Below are positions 63,585 to 64,000 of a stretch of 64,000 nucleotides of DNA, one piece after another (position 1 is the stretch's first letter; the number at the start of each line of letters is the position of its first letter). The notes beneath the pieces were generated by a model, which was not told the DNA's origin, made no database searches, and saw only the letters and a list, made by a program, of their open reading frames with translations. The position numbers and the translations under genes are program-made. The stretch spans positions 1 to 64,000 of the forward strand of contig NZ_BEGX01000128.1 of the NCBI RefSeq assembly GCF_002583555.1, given 5' to 3'. The stretch is from Pseudonocardia sp. N23. Lineage in GTDB: Bacteria > Actinomycetota > Actinomycetes > Mycobacteriales > Pseudonocardiaceae.

Positions 63585-64000
63585 GTCAACTCCTTCGTCT
63601 CGAGCCGTTCGACCAGCCGGGTCAGCCAGCGGATCTCGGCCCGCGCCATTTCCATCAGATAGTGGGAATCGAGCAGGTGGACCTCGAGCACCTCGGTCAT
63701 CGCGTGCGAGACCAGCGACTCGGCGGCGTCGAGGTCGGCCTGCAGGGTGTCGATCCGCGTGCGCAGCAGCGCGACCGCCTCCGCGCGGGGCAGGTTGTGC
63801 GCCTCGCCGAGCGCCAGCGGGAACCGCGGGTACTCGTTGACAGGTGCGCCGAGGTTCTCGGCGATCCAGTCGCGCAACGCCTCGCGCCCGGCCCGGGTGA
63901 CCCGGTAGGTGGTGCGCTCGGGTCGCCCGCCCTCGCGGTCCGTGCCCACGGCCTCGACCAGCGACGCGTCGGCCAGCCGGGCGACCGTGTGGTACAGCGA
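63560..64000 (-). CDS. PadR-family transcriptional regulator (partial, 5' end outside window)
   Basis: The last 146 residues of a PadR repressor. The visible part of the winged helix is SLYHTVARLADASLVEA followed by the wing TTYRVTRAGREALRDWI, and then the C-terminal dimerisation helices typical of the longer PadR subfamily. The start lies beyond 64000. It overlaps the exporter gene and probably represses it in response to a drug or phenolic compound. Confidence 0.9.
   Translation of the reverse strand, partial: SLYHTVARLADASLVEAVGTDREGGRPERTTYRVTRAGREALRDWIAENLGAPVNEYPRFPLALGEAHNLPRAEAVALLRTRIDTLQADLDAAESLVSHAMTEVLEVHLLDSHYLMEMARAEIRWLTRLVERLETKELTWPSEDRL

Overview
The window is high-GC actinobacterial DNA, most like a member of the Pseudonocardiaceae (Pseudonocardia-type). 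This is inferred from codon bias, many GTG starts with 1- or 4-base start/stop overlaps, WhiB and IdeR/DtxR-style features, and an integrative element of the pSAM2/pMEA/pSE class. No 16S rRNA gene is present, so the genus is an inference.

Region 1 (1 to about 11.3 kb) is the int-proximal part of an actinomycete integrative and conjugative element (AICE). Reading rightward it carries a divergent operator region, pra (replication/excision activator), a small unknown gene, a WhiB protein, a tiny zinc-ribbon-like gene, an FtsK/TraB-type DNA translocase, a RepSA-type HUH replication initiator, xis and a tyrosine integrase. The genes overlap by 1 or 4 bases and look like one transcript. The integrase ends 45 bp from the 3' end of a tRNA gene (11300-11373, minus strand), the probable attachment site. 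Left of the operators, on the minus strand, are a GntR regulator and a HAD phosphatase (4-base overlap). Facing them is a long, AT-richer PHP-plus-ABC-ATPase gene of the TrlF family, a likely cargo or defence gene. The left attachment site is not in the window.

Region 2 (11.4-19.6 kb) is chromosomal: type II NADH dehydrogenase, family 5 uracil-DNA glycosylase, a Ppx/GppA phosphatase, an AidB-like acyl-CoA dehydrogenase, then eno-ftsB-DUF501 and a TPR protein.

Region 3 (19.6-26.6 kb) holds two complete EfeUOB iron-uptake operons placed back to back around a 406-bp promoter region with candidate iron-box half sites.

Region 4 (26.6-64 kb) has mazG, a SurA-like lipoprotein, mfd, an ABC exporter, a CBS-domain ClC channel with a MarR regulator, and a tricorn-protease homologue interrupted by an in-frame amber codon. 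Next come DUF2277, a PIG-L-like protein with an altered metal motif, a fatty-acid desaturase, tRNA-Gln, an L,D-transpeptidase, glmU-prs, a small membrane protein, a PEP-synthase-like enzyme with a C-terminal membrane anchor, and rplY-pth. The right end has a fatty-acyl-AMP ligase, an M20 dipeptidase, a large BTAD/NB-ARC regulator beside a DrrAB-type exporter, a decayed fragment of glutamine synthetase III, ABC-F, ispE, an MFS drug exporter and the end of its PadR regulator. The pth-rplY-prs-glmU-mfd-mazG-eno-ftsB-DUF501-ppx set is the conserved actinobacterial neighbourhood also seen in Mycobacterium tuberculosis (Rv1011-Rv1026 region), here interrupted by the efe operons and other accessory genes.

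The most unusual items are the class-I-shaped tRNA with a UAA anticodon at the element's attachment site, the TrlF/HAD/GntR module with TTA leucine codons in trlF, the doubled efe locus, the amber-interrupted tricorn gene, the frameshifted glutamine synthetase remnant and several perfect intergenic palindromes.
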